A stretch of DNA of 64,000 bases, from assembly GCF_021277265.1 (NCBI RefSeq), contig NZ_JAJSOH010000005.1, forward strand, positions 62,001-126,000, given 5' to 3'. The notes under the pieces were generated by a model that saw only the letters and a program-made list of their open reading frames with translations, ran no database searches and was not told where the DNA came from. The stretch comes from Kineosporia rhizophila (GTDB lineage Bacteria; Actinomycetota; Actinomycetes; Actinomycetales; Kineosporiaceae). Within the stretch, counting starts at the first letter, position 1. Each line of letters opens with the position of its first letter. Below, one piece after another: positions 8,724 through 16,525 of the stretch. A program made the position numbers and the translations under genes.

Positions 8724-10144
8724 GAGCGGGCCTCCCGATAGGCGGCCTCGAGCTCGCCGAGCCGGGTGGCCGGGGCTGCCCCGAGGTCCATCTCCTCGCG
8801 GATGCTGCGCCAGTCGCTGGCCGCGTGCAGCCCGGCCAGCACCGAGGTGAGGCCGAGATCGATCCGGCTGAGGGCCAGGTACTCCCCCGGCAGCGCGAGC
8901 CGCTGCACCACGGCGGAGTGCGGGCCGCGCGGGGAGAACTCCAGGTCGACGATGCGGGCGGCGAACTCGGGCGTGTAGGTGAAGGGCTGCTCGGCCAGGA
9001 CCGGGGCCAGCGACTCCCGGGCCCAGGCCAGCAGGGCCTTCGGCTCGGGCGGCTCGCCGGGCACGAAACCCTGGGCGGTGTACTGCTTCAGCAGCTCGTC
9101 GGGGTCACCGTCGATGGCCGCCTGCACCGCCCGGACCATCCAGCCGACCTGGGCGGTGTCCCAGGTCTTGACGCAGCCGAAGTCGAGGAAGGTGACCGTG
9201 CCGTCGGGGTGGAACAGATAGTTGCCCGGGTGCGGGTCGGCGTTGAACCGCCCGAGCCGGCGCAGGCTGCCCAGGGTGAAGCGGTAGACCGCCTCGCCCC
9301 ACTGGTTCTTCAGCTCCTGGTCGGCCTGCCGGGCCTGGGCCCAGCGCATGCCGTCGCTGCGCTCCATGGTGAGCACCCGGGCGGTGCTGTACTCCGGCAG
9401 CACCTCGGGCACCCGGGCGAACGGGTGCCCCCGGTAGGCGTCGGCGAAGGCCTGCTGGTTCACCGCCTCGACCCGGTAGTCGATCTCCTCACCGATCCGC
9501 TCGGTGACCTCGGCCGCCAGCGCCCGCGCATCGGTGTGCCCGAGGTCGGGCAGCACCCCGCGGATCAGCTGGAAGAACGTGGCCAGGAGCTCGGCGTTGG
9601 CCAGGTCGGCGCGGATCGCCTCGTCCACTCCGGGGTACTGGATCTTGACCACCACGCGGCGGCCGTCGTGCGTGGTGGCGGCGTGCACCTGGCCGATCGA
9701 GGCGGCGGCCAGCGGGTCGGGCTCGAACTCGGCGAAGACCTCCTGCGGGGGCGCGCCCAGCTCGGCCGTGACCACCCCGGCGGCCAGCTCCGGCTCCATC
9801 GGCGGCGCGTCGTCCTGCAGACGGGCCAGGGCGGCCTGGTAGACCGACTGGCTGCTGCCCTCGACCAGGGAGCCCAGCGACACGAAGGAAAGGATCTGGC
9901 CGGCCTTCATCAGGACGCCCCGGGACCGGCCGAGCGACTCCGCGTACCTCTCGGCGCCCCGCTGGTGCACGCCGGCGCGGTCCTTGCGGCGCAGCGCGGA
10001 GATCACCGCCTCGCCCGCCGTCCTTCCGGTCAGGGCCACCAGCGGCGCCGCCCGGGCCACCCGGCCGGTACGGATGCGTCCCGGCCCGCCGCTCCCGGCC
10101 CGCACCGGGGTGCGCTGCCCAGCGGGCTGATCGGCTTCTGGCAT
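8720..10144 (-). CDS. ABC1/UbiB-family atypical kinase
   Basis: A 474-residue member of the ABC1 (ADCK/UbiB) family. It has a KxGQ-type helix (LMKAGQILSF), the Ala-rich loop in place of the glycine loop (AAASIGQVHAA), the lysine motif VVVKIQYPGV, and the catalytic/metal motifs ADPHPGNYLF and VTFLDFGCVK. UbiB-type proteins have ATPase activity tied to lipid or quinone metabolism. In actinobacteria such genes are often beside P450 and TetR genes, as here. Start is the ATG at 10144 (MPEADQPAG): starting further upstream would put the 22-bp operator inside the coding region. Confidence 0.85.
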   Translation of the reverse strand: MPEADQPAGQRTPVRAGSGGPGRIRTGRVARAAPLVALTGRTAGEAVISALRRKDRAGVHQRGAERYAESLGRSRGVLMKAGQILSFVSLGSLVEGSSQSVYQAALARLQDDAPPMEPELAAGVVTAELGAPPQEVFAEFEPDPLAAASIGQVHAATTHDGRRVVVKIQYPGVDEAIRADLANAELLATFFQLIRGVLPDLGHTDARALAAEVTERIGEEIDYRVEAVNQQAFADAYRGHPFARVPEVLPEYSTARVLTMERSDGMRWAQARQADQELKNQWGEAVYRFTLGSLRRLGRFNADPHPGNYLFHPDGTVTFLDFGCVKTWDTAQVGWMVRAVQAAIDGDPDELLKQYTAQGFVPGEPPEPKALLAWARESLAPVLAEQPFTYTPEFAARIVDLEFSPRGPHSAVVQRLALPGEYLALSRIDLGLTSVLAGLHAASDWRSIREEMDLGAAPATRLGELEAAYREARS

Positions 10145-10159
10145 GAGCCCTCCCGTCAC

Positions 10160-10181
10160 CGACTCAGTGGTCACTGAGTCG
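10160..10181. promoter_or_regulatory. TetR operator
   Basis: A perfect inverted repeat with 10-bp arms, CGACTCAGTG and CACTGAGTCG, separated by GT. It sits between the divergent ABC1-kinase/P450 operon (ATG at 10144) and the tetR gene (GTG at 10203), so the TetR product can control both directions. This site also decides the tetR start. Confidence 0.75.
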
Positions 10182-10202
10182 TCCTCAGTGTTTACTTGGG
10201 CC

Positions 10203-10781
10203 GTGAGCTCGTCAACCGCAACCCGCGACCGGATCCTCGATGCGGCCATGCAGCTGTTCAGCGAGCACGGCTTCCGCGGCACCAGCGTCGCCGCGATCGA
10301 GCGGGCGGCCGGGCTCACTCCGGGTGCGGGCGGGCTCTACCACCACTTCCGCACCAAGGAGGCGGTGCTCAGCGAGGCCCTGGAGCGCCACCTGGGCCGG
10401 CTCGGCGCCCTGCGCGACATCCGCAGGCTCTTCGCCGGGGTACAGGACCTCGAGGTCGAGCTGACCCTGATCGCCCGGTACGTGCTGGCCGAGCTGGAGG
10501 CCGAGAGCGAGCTGGTGCAGGTGCTCACGATCGAGGGCCGCGCCCGTCCCGACCTGGTCGGGCAGACCGTGCAGCGGCTGGTCGGCAGCTCGGTGGAGGA
10601 GTTCACCGCCTGGCTGGTGCAGGACTGGGGTGTACCGGAGGAACAGGCCCGCCCGATCGCGGCCATCGCTCTGCCGTCACTCTTTTCGCACCGCCTGGTC
10701 TGCCCCTCGCTGCTGGGCACGGACGAGTTCGTGGCCGCCTGGGTGGGCACCTTCGGCCGCGCCCTGACCCAGCCCTCCTGA
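10203..10781 (+). CDS. TetR-family transcriptional regulator
   Basis: A 192-residue regulator. The N-terminal helix-turn-helix is clear: ATRDRILDAAMQLFSEHGFR, then TSVAAIERAAGL and GGLYHHFRTKEAV. The C-terminal ligand domain has no recognisable substrate signature. I choose the GTG at 10203 because an ATG 60 bases upstream would place the palindromic operator inside the gene. TTTACT about six bases before the GTG could be a -10, which would make the transcript nearly leaderless. It is divergent from the ABC1-kinase/P450 genes and likely represses them and itself. Confidence 0.85.
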   Translation: MSSSTATRDRILDAAMQLFSEHGFRGTSVAAIERAAGLTPGAGGLYHHFRTKEAVLSEALERHLGRLGALRDIRRLFAGVQDLEVELTLIARYVLAELEAESELVQVLTIEGRARPDLVGQTVQRLVGSSVEEFTAWLVQDWGVPEEQARPIAAIALPSLFSHRLVCPSLLGTDEFVAAWVGTFGRALTQPS

Positions 10782-11043
10782 ATTCACAGTTTCCTTCACC
10801 GCAGGTCAGCGGCCACCGGCGGAATCCGGCCGGCGCGGGTTTGCCAAACTCCCAGCAGGACGGCGGCCAGTGGGTTCTCATGTGTATGTGAGCGGTTTCG
10901 GACCGGTTTTCCACTGATCCGCACAACGCATCCAGAGCGGGCCGGGGGGCCTGCATCGATCGTCACACCGGGCTCCGGTGGCGATCCACCGCGTCCAAAA
11001 GCTTTCTTATTCGCTGATTCTCCTGCGTATGGAGGTCTCACCC

Positions 11044-11823
11044 ATGTTCACCCGCACCGCCCGCGCCGGCCTGGCCGTTCTGGCCACCCTGGGCGCCACC
11101 GTCTCGGCCCTGGCGCTGGCCGCCGGCCCGGCCAGCGCGAAAACCGCTGCCGAATGCCAGATCACGGGCATGTACCCGAGCGGCAAGATCGCTGTGGGCC
11201 CGAACGGCAAGGAGGTCACGTTCCGGATGGACTCGAACTGCCCGGCCGGCTCGAAGATCGCCTGGTACTACATCGCCCAGTACCCGCCGAACGTGCCGCA
11301 CAGCTCCACCTTCCCGCTCTACATGTTCGCCAACTACGAGGTCAGCACGGCCAGCCACTTCCAGGTGCAGCGCGAAGGGGTGTTCACCCTGAGCTCGGGT
11401 CTGGCCGGCAACGAACTGGCGGGCGTGCCGATCGAGGGCGGGGTGACGGCCTTCGTCGACACCGGCGCGCCCGACCACCAGGACGAGGAGTACCTGGAGG
11501 GCTTCAGCAGCAACCTGACGCTGCTGCGGGCCACCCGGATCACCGGCTTCACGGCCGACAAGAGCACCGTGAACAGCGGCGAGTACATCACTTTCAGCGG
11601 CAACACCCAGCGCGCCAACTGGGAGACGCACAAGTGGCGCACGTTCGACAGCCACGGTGACAGCCTGCAGTTCCGGCCGGAGGGCTCGAACCGGTGGACG
11701 TCTCTGGGCACCGATGTCACGACCCACCAGGCCACCGTCTCGGGCGACTACCGGATGCACTACGCCGGGGACGACTGGAGCGGCTCGTCGGTCAGCAAGG
11801 TCGTGCACGTCACGGTGAACTGA
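11044..11823 (+). CDS. Secreted protein with C-terminal Ig-like domain
   Basis: A 259-residue exported protein. A classical signal peptide (FTRTARAG, hydrophobic core, then GPASA) predicts cleavage after residue 32. The mature part begins with a Cys-containing beta-rich domain; the last third (TRITGFTADKSTVNSGEYIT onward, ending in HYAGDDWSGSSVSKVVHVTV) matches the bacterial Ig-like repeat common in actinobacterial secreted proteins. GGAGG at 11031 supports the ATG at 11044. The 262 bp upstream of this gene hold no other gene that I can see. Function is unknown; it is probably a surface or extracellular protein. Confidence 0.75.
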   Translation: MFTRTARAGLAVLATLGATVSALALAAGPASAKTAAECQITGMYPSGKIAVGPNGKEVTFRMDSNCPAGSKIAWYYIAQYPPNVPHSSTFPLYMFANYEVSTASHFQVQREGVFTLSSGLAGNELAGVPIEGGVTAFVDTGAPDHQDEEYLEGFSSNLTLLRATRITGFTADKSTVNSGEYITFSGNTQRANWETHKWRTFDSHGDSLQFRPEGSNRWTSLGTDVTTHQATVSGDYRMHYAGDDWSGSSVSKVVHVTVN

Positions 11824-11831
11824 GCCGCGCG

Positions 11832-11859
11832 GGCGGGCCGGGCCGATGCCCGGCCCGCC
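11832..11859 (+). terminator. GC-rich hairpin after the secreted-protein gene
   Basis: Stem GGCGGGCCGGGC / GCCCGGCCCGCC with loop CGAT, starting 8 bases after the stop codon. There is no long T-run, but the stem is strong. It also separates this gene from the converging lacI-type gene. Confidence 0.6.
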
Positions 11860-11870
11860 TCAGGCCTGTC

Positions 11871-12884
11871 TCAGGCCGGCCTGGGGGCGGCCACGCTGCC
11901 TCGGGGACGGGGCTCGGGCACCAGAACCGTGCGCTGCTTGCCGCTGGCCTTCTTGTCGATCGCGTTCACGGCGTGACTCACCACCGCCGCCACCAGGTCG
12001 TCGATCGGCCACTGGTAGCTGGACAGCGGCGGGGTGAGCAGACGGCCGGCCGGCAGGTCGTCGTAACCCACCACCGAGATGTCTTCCGGCACCGACCTTC
12101 CCAGCTCACGGGCGGCCAGGTACACGCCGAAGGCGATCGAGTCGGCCAGACAGAAGAAGGCCGTGGGCGGGGCGGGCTCGGCCAGCAGCTGACGCACCAC
12201 CGCGGCCGCGCCGTCCAGGTCGTGCGGGCAGGTGCGCACCACCGCAGAGAGCCCGAGTTCGGGTGCCACCTGCTGGACGATCTGCTCGGCCGGGCGGTCC
12301 GGGGTGGCCCGGTCGGTGGGGGTGAGCACGGTGACCCGGGTGTGCCCGGCGGCCGACAGCATGCGCAGGCCGTGGCTGACCCCGGTGACGTTGTCGAACA
12401 CCACCTCGGCGGCCGCGGGCGCGCCGGGCAGGCCGTCGCCCACCGCGACCAGGGCCGTGCGCTCGGCGATCTCGGCCCAGTGCGGGGCGTTCGGATCGAC
12501 CGGGAGGACGACCAGGGCATCGGCCCGCTGGTCGACCATGCGCTTGGCCAGCGTGGTCTCGCGCTCGGGATCGTTGCCCGCGTCGAGCGTGACCGGGTTA
12601 CGCCCGGCCCCCAGCAGCCCCCGGCCCAACGCGGCGGCCACCTGCTGCTGCCAGCCGTCGGCCAGCGACCCGCAGAGCACCCCGATGGTCTCGGTGCGCC
12701 CGGAGGCCAGCGCCCGGGCGATCGGGTCGGCCTCGTAGCCCAGCCGCTTGGCGGCCTCCCGCACCCGCGCCTGCGTCTCCTCGGTGACCTGCAGCCCGCG
12801 CAGGGCGTAGCTGACTGCCGCCGGGGACAGGCCGGTTTCCTCGGCGATGTCGCGCAGCGTCGGACGGTGACGCCCCTGATTCAT
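11871..12884 (-). CDS. LacI-family transcriptional regulator
   Basis: A 337-residue regulator. The N-terminal LacI helix-turn-helix reads PTLRDIAEETGLSPAAVSYA with the hinge helix near IARALASGRTETIGVL; a periplasmic-binding-like effector domain follows (VVGYDDLPAGRLLTPPLSSY near residues 275-295 is typical). Two TGAAGCGCTTCA operators lie 51-86 bp upstream of its start, so it is almost certainly autoregulated. The divergent amidohydrolase/dioxygenase operon starting near 13156 is the obvious second target. The effector, often a sugar or nucleoside in this family, cannot be read from the sequence. Confidence 0.9.
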   Translation of the reverse strand: MNQGRHRPTLRDIAEETGLSPAAVSYALRGLQVTEETQARVREAAKRLGYEADPIARALASGRTETIGVLCGSLADGWQQQVAAALGRGLLGAGRNPVTLDAGNDPERETTLAKRMVDQRADALVVLPVDPNAPHWAEIAERTALVAVGDGLPGAPAAAEVVFDNVTGVSHGLRMLSAAGHTRVTVLTPTDRATPDRPAEQIVQQVAPELGLSAVVRTCPHDLDGAAAVVRQLLAEPAPPTAFFCLADSIAFGVYLAARELGRSVPEDISVVGYDDLPAGRLLTPPLSSYQWPIDDLVAAVVSHAVNAIDKKASGKQRTVLVPEPRPRGSVAAPRPA

Positions 12885-12935
12885 GCCGTCACGGTAACCG
12901 GGATCACCGACAGTCCCCCCTTGTGATGATCATGG

Positions 12936-12947
12936 TGAAGCGCTTCA
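12936..12947. promoter_or_regulatory. LacI-type operator 1
   Basis: TGAAGCGCTTCA, a perfect 12-bp palindrome with the central CG typical of LacI-family operators, 52 bp upstream of the lacI-type start codon. Confidence 0.8.
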
Positions 12948-12957
12948 ATGGAATCCG

Positions 12958-12971
12958 GTGAAGCGCTTCAC
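12958..12971. promoter_or_regulatory. LacI-type operator 2
   Basis: GTGAAGCGCTTCAC, a perfect 14-bp palindrome whose centre is 23 bp from that of operator 1 (just over two helical turns). Two regulator dimers could therefore bind on nearly the same face of the DNA. Confidence 0.8.
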
Positions 12972-13155
12972 TGCAGTTCAGGACCGATTACCGATCAGTC
13001 CGGCGAATTGCGGGCGTCAGCCGATGTTCATCGCGGCGACGCGCCCACCAGGAAGCTTGCACGGGATCGCACGAGCCGGTTGAATAAGTCTATAGAGTTA
13101 GTCGGAAATGCAGGTCAGGCCTAGGGGAGGTCCGGAATGCGGAAAGGTGGTCAGT

Positions 13156-14058
13156 GTGTCGTCGCGTCCGGCCGAGCCGTGCGATGTCCACCAGCACCTC
13201 TGGCCACCGGCCCTCGTCGAGGCACTCCGGGCCCGCCGGGAACCACCCTTTCTCCGCGGATACACCCTGCACCTGAAGGGCGAACCGGCCTACCAGGTGA
13301 ACCCGGCCGACCACGATGTCGCCGCCCGGCTGGAACTCCAGGCCGGTGTCCGGGCCCTGGTCTCGCTGTCCAGCCCCCTGGGGCTGGAAGACCTGCCGCA
13401 GGCTGAGGCCCGCCCGCTCCTGGACGCCTGGCACACCGGGGCCCAGGAGTTCCCGTCGGGCTTCGGCGCCTGGGCCGCGGTCGGCCGGATCGAGCCGGAC
13501 CTGACCGGGCTGGCCGAGCTGCTGCGCGGATCCTTCGTGGGTCTGCAGGTGCCGGCCACCTGGATGGCCACCCCGCGGGCCCTCGAGGCCCTCGCCCCGG
13601 TACTCCAGGTGTGTGAATCGGCCGGTAGGCCCGTGCTGGTCCATCCCGGCCCGGCCGCGCCGACCGACGAGGAACTGCCCGGCTGGTGGCCGGCCGTCGT
13701 GGACTACACCGCCCAGCTGTCCGCGGCCTGGTGGTCCTGGCACCACACCGGCCGCGCGCTGCTGCCGGAGCTGCGGATCGGGTTCGTGGCGGGCGCCGGC
13801 CTGGCCCCGCTGCAGCACGAACGGCTGACCGCCCGGGGCGGGCGGCTCGGCCGGACCGACCGGAACGTCTTCGTCGAGACCTCCAGCTACGGCCCGCAGG
13901 CCGTGGACGCGCTGATCCGGGCCCTCGGGATCGACGCGGTGATCCGCGGCAGCGACCGCCCCTACGCAGAACCCGCTCCACTCGGCTTCGGGAACGCAGC
14001 CGACCACGCCATCGATGTGAGCAACCCGCAGCGCTTCCTGACCGGAGGTACGCCATGA
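13156..14058 (+). CDS. Amidohydrolase-family metal-dependent hydrolase
   Basis: About 300 residues, amidohydrolase-2 type TIM barrel. CDVHQHLWPP near the N-terminus gives the HxH metal motif, VLVHPG gives the third His, and RGSDRPYAEP near the end supplies the conserved Asp of the last strand. The start is uncertain: the GTG at 13156 has a plausible GGAAAGG/GGTGG ribosome site, while the frame also opens at an ATG at 13108. Its stop overlaps the ATG of the thiol-dioxygenase gene, so the two products probably act in one pathway. The LacI operators upstream suggest substrate-induced expression. Substrate unknown. Confidence 0.75.
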   Translation: MSSRPAEPCDVHQHLWPPALVEALRARREPPFLRGYTLHLKGEPAYQVNPADHDVAARLELQAGVRALVSLSSPLGLEDLPQAEARPLLDAWHTGAQEFPSGFGAWAAVGRIEPDLTGLAELLRGSFVGLQVPATWMATPRALEALAPVLQVCESAGRPVLVHPGPAAPTDEELPGWWPAVVDYTAQLSAAWWSWHHTGRALLPELRIGFVAGAGLAPLQHERLTARGGRLGRTDRNVFVETSSYGPQAVDALIRALGIDAVIRGSDRPYAEPAPLGFGNAADHAIDVSNPQRFLTGGTP

Positions 14059-14648
14059 CCGAGACCATCACCTCGCAGACTCCCGGCGCGACCGGCACGA
14101 CCGCCGTGGCCGCCCTGGAGGACCTGCCCACCCGGGTCCTGACCCGGCAGGAACTGCGCGACCTGGTCACCGCCATCGCCGACGACCCGGCGGCCTGGCA
14201 GCCGCACGTGGCCTACGACGACGAGCACCGGCACTACGTCTGCCTGCACCGCGACGCGAACGTGGACGTCTGGGTGCTGTGCTGGACCCCGAGCAACGAC
14301 ACCGGCTGGCACGACCACGACGTCTCCTCCGGCGCCGTGGCGGTGGCGCACGGCGAGGTGACCGAGCACAACCTGGTGATCGGCAGCGCAGCCCTGGAGG
14401 TCCGGGTGCCGGCCGGCCACTCGTTCAGCTTCGGCCCGGACCACATCCACCGGATGACCGGGGTGGCCGAGGGGAGCGTCTCGATCCACGCCTACTCGCC
14501 GCCGCTGTGGCGGATGGGCCAGTACGCGATCAGCACCACCGGGGTGCTGCGCCGCACGTCGGTCTCCTACGCGGACGAGCTGCGGCCGATCGACGAGCCC
14601 TTCCCCCAGGACCAGGAGCGCCTGCGGGACGCGGCGCTCAGCTCCTGA
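14055..14648 (+). CDS. Cysteine-dioxygenase-like cupin (thiol dioxygenase family)
   Basis: A 197-residue cupin of the cysteine dioxygenase family. The iron site is visible as WHDHD (His86, His88) and a third His in DHIHRM (His132 or His130). The family sequence around WTPSNDTGWHDH and SSGAVAVAHGEVTEH is well conserved. Where most family members read Y-x-R, with the Arg binding the substrate carboxylate, this one reads YVCLHRD, so the Arg appears to be Cys63. The substrate may therefore not be free cysteine. It is translationally coupled to the amidohydrolase gene. Confidence 0.75.
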   Translation: MTETITSQTPGATGTTAVAALEDLPTRVLTRQELRDLVTAIADDPAAWQPHVAYDDEHRHYVCLHRDANVDVWVLCWTPSNDTGWHDHDVSSGAVAVAHGEVTEHNLVIGSAALEVRVPAGHSFSFGPDHIHRMTGVAEGSVSIHAYSPPLWRMGQYAISTTGVLRRTSVSYADELRPIDEPFPQDQERLRDAALSS

Positions 14649-14690
14649 CCTCAGCTGTATCGCGGATTCGCTCGCACTGCTCAACCTTTG

Positions 14691-14735
14691 GCGGCCGGCA
14701 GCCCTTCCCCCTGAGTGGGCGGGACTGCCGGCCGC
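14691..14735. terminator. Candidate convergent terminator
   Basis: An 11-bp perfect stem GCGGCCGGCAG / CTGCCGGCCGC with a 23-base loop, placed between the converging dioxygenase and ammonia-lyase-like genes. Confidence 0.45.
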
Positions 14736-14744
14736 GCGCTGTAC

Positions 14745-16325
14745 TCAGCGGGCGGGCTCGTACTCCTCGACCAGGTCGGCCAGCACCGGCAGCAGATCCT
14801 GCGCCAGGGTCAGGTCGCCGGTGAGGTCGCGGTCGGCCGGGTTGTCCCCCAGCGGCTTACAAGCTTCGAGAAGCTTTCCCCAGGGCGCACTCTCGGTCTT
14901 CGTACCCTGCATCCGCAGCGCCCTCACGGCAGCGACGAGTTCGCACGACAGCGCCGTGGCGTAGGCGTCACCCGCGGTCAGCAGTTGCACGGCCGAGCGG
15001 GAGGCGAAGCTGGCGTGCTCCTCGGTGCCGCGGGAGAGGCTCACCGAGCCGAGCGAGGCCGGGGTGGCGGCCGACCGCAGTTCGGCCAGGGCCGATGCGG
15101 CCAGGTACTCCAGCATCATCACGCCCGAGGCCCCGGGCGTTCCGTCGCCCAGGAAGGGCGGCAGGCCGGTGGCCGCCGGATCGACCAGCATGGCCAGCCG
15201 GCCCTGCAACAGTGAGGCCGACTGGGCCGTCGCGATCGCCGCACTGTCGCAGCCCAGCGCCACCGCCGGGATGTGAAATCCGCCGTGGTGCGCCACGACC
15301 GGCTCCGGATCCGGCCCGAGCACCGCCGGACCGGCCAGGATCACCGGGTTCTCGGCGGCCGCGTTCAGGTGCGCCCCCACCACCCGGTCGAGCTGCTGCA
15401 GCGTCTCCAGCAGCAGCCCGTTCACCTGGGGCAGGCACCGCATGCCGAAAGGGTCCTGGATCCGGGCCGGTTCGCCGTCCGGACCGTCCTGGCCGGCCTC
15501 GGTGACCAGCCCGGTGACCACCCGGCAGACCCGGCGCACCCCGATCCCGGGCGTCACCCGGGCCACCGCCGGGCCGAAGGCCTCCCAGTTCGCCCGCACC
15601 GCCACCCCGGTCAGCGTGGCCACCGCGAGCGCGGCCCGGGCCAGGGTCTGCAGGCGGGCGGTGGCCAGGGCGGCGTCGGCCAGGGTGGCGGCGTTGGAGC
15701 TGAGGAACGGCAGCGCGTCGTGGATGCCGAGCACGGTGGGGCGCAGCGGGTTGGTCAGCGGCGCCTCGCCCAGGATGCCCAGCGCGGTGGTCGCCATCGC
15801 GGTGAGGTCGCCGGTGCCGATGCCTGCGTGCTCGCGGATCGGGGGCAGGGCGTCGGCGTTGATCATCGCGACCAGGCCGTCGATCGCGGCCATCGAGATC
15901 CCGCTGCCGCCGGCCGCGAGCTGGTTCAGCCGCACCACCAGGGTGGCCCGGATCCGGATGTCGTTGCGGATCTGCCCGGCACTGGTGGCGTGGCTGCGCA
16001 GCAGGCCGAGGGTGTACCGGGCGGCCTCGGTGGCGGGCAGCGCCACCTCGCGGTTGGCCCCCACTCCGGTGGTGCGGCCGTAGACCGGGCGCAGCCCCAC
16101 GGCCGCGTTCGCGGCCTGGTGGGAGGCTGCGGCCCGGCGGCGCGCAGTGGGCGTGATCCGCACCTTCAGCGGCGCGTCGACCCGGGCCACGAGCTTGCGG
16201 GTGGTCAGGGTGCGGCCGTCGATCGTCATCGCCGGAACCCCCGAGCGGCGGGTGCGGGCCGGTGGGGCCGCATCGGCGGCAGCGGCCGCCGCGGCCCGGT
16301 CGGCCGGAGTCTGCTCCATGGCCAC
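14745..16325 (-). CDS. Histidine/aromatic ammonia-lyase homologue with altered MIO triad
   Basis: About 526 residues with the full length and fold landmarks of the HAL/PAL family: PVYGRTTGVGANR (Tyr82), QDPFGMRCLPQV, NAAAENPV and the GTEEHASFA helix. In active lyases an Ala-Ser-Gly triad cyclises to the MIO electrophile; here the position reads HAGIGTGDLTA, i.e. Gly-Thr-Gly (Thr171, bases 15810-15818). The Tyr of the usual QDPYS motif is also Phe (Phe293). It may thus be a lyase that works without MIO, or have lost activity. Ergothionase of this fold is, as I recall, MIO-free. I chose the GTG at 16325 with GGGAG six bases before it; the frame is open to 16388. It is divergent from the iclR/opuC locus. 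Confidence 0.8.
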   Translation of the reverse strand: MAMEQTPADRAAAAAAADAAPPARTRRSGVPAMTIDGRTLTTRKLVARVDAPLKVRITPTARRRAAASHQAANAAVGLRPVYGRTTGVGANREVALPATEAARYTLGLLRSHATSAGQIRNDIRIRATLVVRLNQLAAGGSGISMAAIDGLVAMINADALPPIREHAGIGTGDLTAMATTALGILGEAPLTNPLRPTVLGIHDALPFLSSNAATLADAALATARLQTLARAALAVATLTGVAVRANWEAFGPAVARVTPGIGVRRVCRVVTGLVTEAGQDGPDGEPARIQDPFGMRCLPQVNGLLLETLQQLDRVVGAHLNAAAENPVILAGPAVLGPDPEPVVAHHGGFHIPAVALGCDSAAIATAQSASLLQGRLAMLVDPAATGLPPFLGDGTPGASGVMMLEYLAASALAELRSAATPASLGSVSLSRGTEEHASFASRSAVQLLTAGDAYATALSCELVAAVRALRMQGTKTESAPWGKLLEACKPLGDNPADRDLTGDLTLAQDLLPVLADLVEEYEPAR

Positions 16326-16525
16326 GCTTCGCTCCCGATTCACCTCAACAGACAACGGCCGTCCCGGAAGGGATCTGGACGTCGTCACGCTTTTCTCACC
16401 GGACTGAGCCTAGTTTTCACTGACCGGCAATGTGTTTCCGATGGATGAAAATATAGCTCCGGCCGAGACGGCACTCTTCATCCTTGGTAGAAAAGGTGCT
16501 CCACCGATCGAGAGGGGCGCCGAAG

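Noticed and set aside
8825-10177. 450-codon open frame on the + strand
   Set aside because: Antisense shadow of the ABC1-kinase gene, whose kinase motifs are clear.
10143-10202. Earlier ATG for the tetR gene
   Set aside because: It would place the perfect operator inside the coding region and add a non-homologous leader; the GTG at 10203 fits the family.
14745-16325. Naming the ammonia-lyase homologue hutH
   Set aside because: The MIO triad and a catalytic Tyr position are changed, and it is not in the hut operon.
16443-16486. Inverted repeat GGATGAA/TTCATCC between lyase homologue and IclR
   Set aside because: The arms are about 30 bp apart and short; chance is likely, so I do not call it an operator.
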